From: an uncultured Victivallales bacterium
GTDB taxonomy: Bacteria; Verrucomicrobiota; Lentisphaeria; Oligosphaerales; JAFGRS01
DNA length: 9,994 bases
Reading direction: 5' to 3'
Assembly: GCA_903834675.1 (NCBI GenBank)
Contig: CAILKC010000396.1
Coordinates: 1-9,994, forward strand
Numbering within the stretch: the stretch's first letter is position 1; each line of letters starts with the position of its first letter. The translations under genes were made by a program, and so were the position numbers. Positions 6,954 through 9,994 of this stretch are shown here, in pieces. Below the pieces are notes generated by a model. That model saw nothing but the letters and a program-made list of their open reading frames with translations, ran no database searches and was not told the origin of the DNA.

Positions 6954-7016
6954 ACCCTGCGACCTGAGTAGTCGCCACCCACGGAACTGACATGTGCCCG
7001 CCTGGTTGCCGCCCGG

Positions 7017-7045
7017 TTGCGCCGGGGTGTGCGTCACCCTATATT
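7017..7045 (+). promoter_or_regulatory. Possible sigma-70-type promoter for the transpeptidase cluster
   Basis: TATATT (7040-7045) is one base from the -10 consensus. At 17 nt spacing it is preceded by TTGCGC (7017-7022), which keeps only the TTG of the -35 box. This AT-containing patch stands out in very GC-rich surroundings. Transcription would begin near 7052, leaving a leader of about 75 nt to the ATG at 7128. The weak -35 makes the call tentative. Confidence 0.3.
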
Positions 7046-7127
7046 GGCTGGCCGCAGGCCCGGCGGGGTCGGTTCAGGACCGTCGCCGCAGGGTGAAGTG
7101 GGCAGGCGTGGGAGTCGCTGAACGGCC

Positions 7128-8267
7128 ATGTACTGGTACTACAAATACCCGCTGATCATCCTTTTGACGCTGTTGGGCGCCGGGGTTCTCTGGGTGGTGT
7201 GGCGGTCTCTGCCTGACAGCTTTGCCCAGACGGTCGCCAAGCCTTTCGAGAAGGCCAAAGCCGCGCTGCACCGGCCAGCGTCGGGCCCTCCGAAGACGGT
7301 ATCGGCTCCCTTGAAGACAACGCCGGTCGCGCCGCCGGCCGCCCCGGCCAGGCCCGCGACGCCATTACCGGCGCCCACCGCGCCGCCGGTGGCGACACCC
7401 ACCCCGCCGCCGGTCGTACCGCCCTCGCCACCGGCGCCGCCGGTAGCGACACCGGTCGCGCCGCCCGCGGCGGTCGGGTCCTCGCCGTCGCCCGCGGCCC
7501 CCGCTGACGGCAGCGACGCGGTGCGCTTCATCGAGGCTGCCCGCAAGCAGGTGGAAGGCTACAACTACATGGCGGCTCGCCAACTGGCCGCCCGCGTCTT
7601 TACCTTGCCGGGGGTGACCGAGTTCGACCAGAGCTGGAACGCGGCCGCCGAGATGGTCAGCCGGATCAACACGGTGTTCATGACCTCGGAGACGGCCAGC
7701 CCCGAGCGCAAAGCCTACACCGTGCAGCCCGGCGACAGCCTCAGCCGGATCGCGGGGCGCCTCTCAACCACCGTGGGCGCCCTGCAACGCCTGAATGGCC
7801 TCGACTTGACCAACCCGGTCATCTACCCCGGCAACGTCCTCTACACCCTCAACGTCGAATGGGGCATCCGGGTGGTGAAGAGCAAGTTCGTGCTGCTTCT
7901 GCTCAACGGCAAAGATCTGTACCGTCTCTACCACGTCGGCGTGGGCCGCGAAAACAAGACCCCCGTCGGAACCTTCGTCATCAGCACTAAGGTGGTGCAT
8001 CCGGCCTGGACGCGCGCCGGTCGCGGCGTCCCCTTCGGAAACCCTGACAACCCGCTGGGGACCCACTGGCTCGGCCTGACTCCCAGCGCCGGCACCGAGA
8101 CCACCTTGAGCGGTTACGGTATCCATGGCACCTGGGAGCCTGACTCCATCGGCGGGGCGGCCAGCGAAGGCTGCGTCCGCATGCTGAACGACCAGATTCG
8201 TGAGCTGTTTGACTTCCTTCCTGAACCCGGGCGCGGCCAGGCGGTCCCGGTGGTTATCGAGGACTGA
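7128..8267 (+). CDS. LysM and YkuD domain L,D-transpeptidase, membrane-anchored
   Basis: The 379-residue protein has an N-terminal hydrophobic anchor (about residues 8-26). A Pro/Ala-rich linker (about 49-128) would span the periplasm. A short helical segment (about 130-180) follows, then one LysM peptidoglycan-binding domain (about 195-241, 'AYTVQPGDSLSRIA' to 'VIYPGNVLYTL'). The C-terminal YkuD domain spans about 246-378. Its catalytic motif is visible as 'GIHGTW' (H333) and 'SEGCVRM' (S346, G348, nucleophile C349, R351). Such enzymes make 3-3 peptide cross-links in peptidoglycan or attach proteins to it. No cleavage site is evident after the hydrophobic segment, so an uncleaved anchor facing the periplasm is likely. 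The start has GGAG (7111-7114) 13 nt upstream. The stop is 5 nt before accA, so the two are probably co-transcribed and translationally linked. Confidence 0.92.
   Translation: MYWYYKYPLIILLTLLGAGVLWVVWRSLPDSFAQTVAKPFEKAKAALHRPASGPPKTVSAPLKTTPVAPPAAPARPATPLPAPTAPPVATPTPPPVVPPSPPAPPVATPVAPPAAVGSSPSPAAPADGSDAVRFIEAARKQVEGYNYMAARQLAARVFTLPGVTEFDQSWNAAAEMVSRINTVFMTSETASPERKAYTVQPGDSLSRIAGRLSTTVGALQRLNGLDLTNPVIYPGNVLYTLNVEWGIRVVKSKFVLLLLNGKDLYRLYHVGVGRENKTPVGTFVISTKVVHPAWTRAGRGVPFGNPDNPLGTHWLGLTPSAGTETTLSGYGIHGTWEPDSIGGAASEGCVRMLNDQIRELFDFLPEPGRGQAVPVVIED
7380..7453 (+). repeat. In-frame duplication in the proline-rich linker
   Basis: GCGCCGCCGGTGGCGACACC (7380-7399) recurs at 7434-7453 with one mismatch, 54 nt (18 codons) apart, so the peptide APPVATP appears twice in frame. 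This suggests that the linker of the L,D-transpeptidase grows by slippage or unequal exchange and may vary in length between strains. Confidence 0.6.
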
Positions 8268-8272
8268 GAAAC

Positions 8273-9244
8273 ATGGGCGTGATGCTGGACTTCGAGAAAC
8301 CTATTGCCGAACTCGAGCAGAAGGTGACCGAGCTGCGCGATTTCAGCCGGCGGCACGATGTCGACGTCAGCCACGGCATCGCTCTGCTCGAAGCCCGCAT
8401 TGAGGAGACCCGCCAGCGCGTCTTTTCTACCCTCTCCCCCTGGGAACGGGTCCAACTGGCGCGCCACCCCCAGAGGCCTTACCCCTGGGACTATGTCGGC
8501 TGCCTCTGCACTGATGTCCTCGAGCTCAAGGGTGACCGCCGTTTCGCCGATGACCGGGCCCTCTTCGGCGGCTTCGCGAAAATGGACGGCAAACCGCTGA
8601 TGATCATCGGTACGCGCAAGGGCCGCAACCTGAAGGAAAACGTCACCGTCAACTTTGGCTGCTCGCATCCTGAGGGCTACCGCAAGGCATTACGGCTCAT
8701 GCAGATAGCTGATAAGGCAGGCATCCCGATCGTGATTCTGATCGACACCCCTGGAGCCTACCCTGGGATCGGCGCCGAGGAGCGGCACATTGGCGAGGCC
8801 ATCGCGGTCAATCTGCGCGAGATGTTCCGCTTGCGCGTGCCCATCGTAGCGGTCGTTGTGGGCGAGGGTGGCAGCGGCGGCGCCCTGGGCATCGGCATCG
8901 GCAACCGCGTTCTCATACTGGAAAACTCATACTACTCGGTGATCACGCCGGAAGGCTGTGCCGCCATTCTCTGGCGCGAGAGCAGTGCAGCGCCCAAAGC
9001 CGCTGAGGCGCTCAAGCTTACCAGCCGTGATCTGCTGGCCTTGGGCCTGGTCGATGAGATCATCCCGGAGCCCGTCGGCGGCGCGCACCGCAACTGGGAT
9101 GCCGCCGCCGCCGCCCTCAAGGAGGCCATCCTGCGGCACCTGGGCGAGCTGGCAGCGCTGACGCCCGTACAGATCAGGGATCAGCGTTATAACAAGTTCC
9201 GCGCCATGGGCGTGATCGAAGGTCAAGGGAGCCCGGTGTGGTGA
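8273..9244 (+). CDS. accA: Acetyl-CoA carboxylase carboxyltransferase subunit alpha
   Basis: The 323-residue protein aligns along its length with AccA (about 315-320 aa). AccA pairs with AccD to transfer CO2 from carboxybiotin to acetyl-CoA, making malonyl-CoA for fatty-acid synthesis in the cytosol. Visible features are the helical N-terminus 'LDFEKPIAELEQKV', 'RPYPWDYV', 'ELKGDRRFADD', 'GCSHPEGYRKALRLM', 'IDTPGAYPGIGAEERH' (from about 157) and the glycine-rich turn 'GEGGSGGALGIG' (G197-G208) that helps build the oxyanion site of the crotonase fold. 'SYYSVITPEGCAAILW' follows. There is no zinc finger, as expected for alpha rather than beta. ATG 8273 has GAGGA 9 nt upstream, inside the previous gene; an in-frame ATG at 8282 is an alternative. 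accD is not in the window. The stop codon overlaps the start of the next gene. Confidence 0.97.
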   Translation: MGVMLDFEKPIAELEQKVTELRDFSRRHDVDVSHGIALLEARIEETRQRVFSTLSPWERVQLARHPQRPYPWDYVGCLCTDVLELKGDRRFADDRALFGGFAKMDGKPLMIIGTRKGRNLKENVTVNFGCSHPEGYRKALRLMQIADKAGIPIVILIDTPGAYPGIGAEERHIGEAIAVNLREMFRLRVPIVAVVVGEGGSGGALGIGIGNRVLILENSYYSVITPEGCAAILWRESSAAPKAAEALKLTSRDLLALGLVDEIIPEPVGGAHRNWDAAAAALKEAILRHLGELAALTPVQIRDQRYNKFRAMGVIEGQGSPVW

Positions 9245-9792
9245 CCTTGCGCTCCGTCCTGATCCGCCCGGCCCGGCCTGAAGATGCCGAGGCCATCGTC
9301 TGCCTGCTTGACCCCTACGTCGCGGATGGCATCGTCCTGCCCCGTACGGCTGCCGAAGTCCGCGCTGCCGCCGCCGACTTTCTCGTGGCGGAGCGAGAGC
9401 ATGGTGTAGTCGGCGCCGTGGCGGTCCGGGATTACGGCCATTATCTGGTCGAAATCCGCTCGCTGGTGGTCGCCACCACGGTCGCCGGCCGGGGCCTCGG
9501 CAGTGCCCTCGTCGCCGCCGCGGTGGACCTGGCCCGGCAACGCGGCGCGCGCCGCGTCTTCGCTCTGACCCTCCGGCCTGCCCTCTTCGAACGCCAGCAT
9601 TTCCTGCAAGTTGACCGAGACCTGTTCCCACAGAAGGTCTGGGCCGACTGCAGCAACTGCCCGAAGCGCAGCCGCTGTGACGAGGTGGCCGTCGCCATGG
9701 ACCTCCAGCGGACGACCGCATCGGACAGCACGACCGGGGCAGGCACCGGGGGGTCGGCGGCGGCAGCAGTTGCAGGCGGTGGACTTGTCTGA
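9241..9792 (+). CDS. N-acetylglutamate synthase-like (ArgA-type) GNAT acetyltransferase
   Basis: The product is a GNAT-fold acetyltransferase of about 183 residues. It opens with the usual 'IRPARPEDAEAIVCLL', has the β4 strand 'VEIRSLVVATTVAGRG' and the acetyl-CoA-binding loop R84-G85-L86-G87-S88-A89. After the core comes 'FPQKVWADCSNCPKRSRCDEVAVAMDL', given here in two parts: 'FPQKVWADC' and 'SNCPKRSRCDEVAVAMDL'. This Lys-Val-Trp then Cys-rich tail (C137, C140, C146) is typical of the short ArgA-like N-acetylglutamate synthases, which make the first arginine-pathway intermediate from glutamate and acetyl-CoA. The last 28 residues are low-complexity Ala/Gly/Thr and may be an extension into non-coding sequence. 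GTG 9241 overlaps the accA stop by four bases (GTGA) with AAGGGA about 10 nt upstream; GTG 9238 is equally possible. Translational coupling to accA is likely. Confidence 0.75.
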   Translation: MTLRSVLIRPARPEDAEAIVCLLDPYVADGIVLPRTAAEVRAAAADFLVAEREHGVVGAVAVRDYGHYLVEIRSLVVATTVAGRGLGSALVAAAVDLARQRGARRVFALTLRPALFERQHFLQVDRDLFPQKVWADCSNCPKRSRCDEVAVAMDLQRTTASDSTTGAGTGGSAAAAVAGGGLV

Positions 9793-9817
9793 CGGGGCGG
9801 ACGGCTCTGCTACCGCG

Positions 9818-9994
9818 CCACCGCCGCGCCCGAGGCCGGGCGCATCTCCAGGGGAATGGAAATGCGGTGGGCCGCCACCGCCGCGCCTGAGGCCAGGCGC
9901 CTCTCCAAAATGCCCGATGGAGATGCGGTGGGGGGCCACCGCCGCGCCTGAGGCCAGGCGCCTCTCCAAAATGCCCGATGGAGATGCGGTGGGG
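9818..9994. repeat. Tandem array of structured units (three-way-junction fold), runs off the window
   Basis: Three consecutive units are seen: 9818-9874, 9875-9935 and 9936 to the edge. Units 2 and 3 are identical over all 59 nt available; unit 1 is diverged. Each unit begins CCACCGC and ends GCGGTGG, a perfect 7-bp closing stem (9875-9881 with 9925-9931 in unit 2). It encloses hairpin 1, GCGCCTG/CAGGCGC (9883-9889 with 9894-9900, loop AGGC), and hairpin 2, TCTCCA/TGGAGA (9902-9907 with 9918-9923). Only single nucleotides separate the helices. In unit 1 a T-A pair of hairpin 1 is replaced by C-G (9831, 9838), and the loop of hairpin 2 differs in length and sequence. The array starts 25 nt after the GNAT stop. 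No repeat protein frame is apparent. A REP/BIME-like DNA element or a structured RNA repeat are both possible. Confidence 0.75.

Noticed and set aside
7044..7060. A TTGGC...GC arrangement with sigma-54 spacing before the transpeptidase gene.
   Set aside because: Only the GG and GC cores match; most other consensus positions differ, which is expected by chance in GC-rich sequence.
9223..9969. A 248-codon - strand open frame across the repeat array and the GNAT gene.
   Set aside because: It is antisense to a GNAT with clear acetyl-CoA-binding and Cys motifs, and its own sequence shows no family features.
9818..9994. The terminal repeats as a CRISPR array.
   Set aside because: Units 2 and 3 are identical across their whole visible length, so there are no unique spacers.

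Overview
The window is a gene-dense, GC-rich bacterial chromosome segment with eight protein-coding genes, all on the + strand. No rRNA, tRNA, CRISPR array, transposase or integrase was seen. Organism assignment is inference only. High GC, a Ser/Thr-kinase-like protein, an LysM-YkuD L,D-transpeptidase, a PHP metallohydrolase, palindromic intergenic repeats and a candidate sigma-54 promoter would suit a free-living Gram-negative bacterium, possibly of the PVC group (Kiritimatiellota, Lentisphaerota, Verrucomicrobiota). No marker gene here settles it.

Layout. Positions 1-265 are a leader region with a strong sigma-54 promoter match (69-85) and a 9-bp stem-loop (118-147). They lead into a sugar-phosphate isomerase/epimerase-like TIM-barrel protein (266-1018). 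A polytopic membrane protein resembling DUF4173 follows (1074-2633). Then comes a 273-nt gap holding an imperfect hairpin with short tandem units, and a PHP-domain metallohydrolase (2907-3779). A 128-nt gap with a 28-nt hairpin repeat precedes a single-chain aconitase-type hydratase (3908-5851). A protein-kinase-fold protein follows 38 nt later (5890-6708); its catalytic motifs are degenerate, so it is probably a pseudokinase.

The 419-nt gap 6709-7127 holds nested palindromes, a second copy of the 28-nt hairpin repeat and a possible promoter. It leads into a tightly packed cluster: L,D-transpeptidase (7128-8267), accA (8273-9244, 5 nt downstream) and an ArgA-like GNAT acetyltransferase (GTGA overlap with accA, to 9792). 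This cluster joins peptidoglycan cross-linking, the first step of fatty-acid synthesis and probably arginine biosynthesis by translational coupling rather than a shared pathway.

The window ends in a tandem array (9818 to the edge) of about 57-61-bp units. Each unit can fold as a compact three-way junction: a closing stem enclosing two hairpins. The three visible units show a compensatory base-pair change and variable loops. With the degenerate kinase, this is the most notable feature. No complete new multi-gene system is evident.
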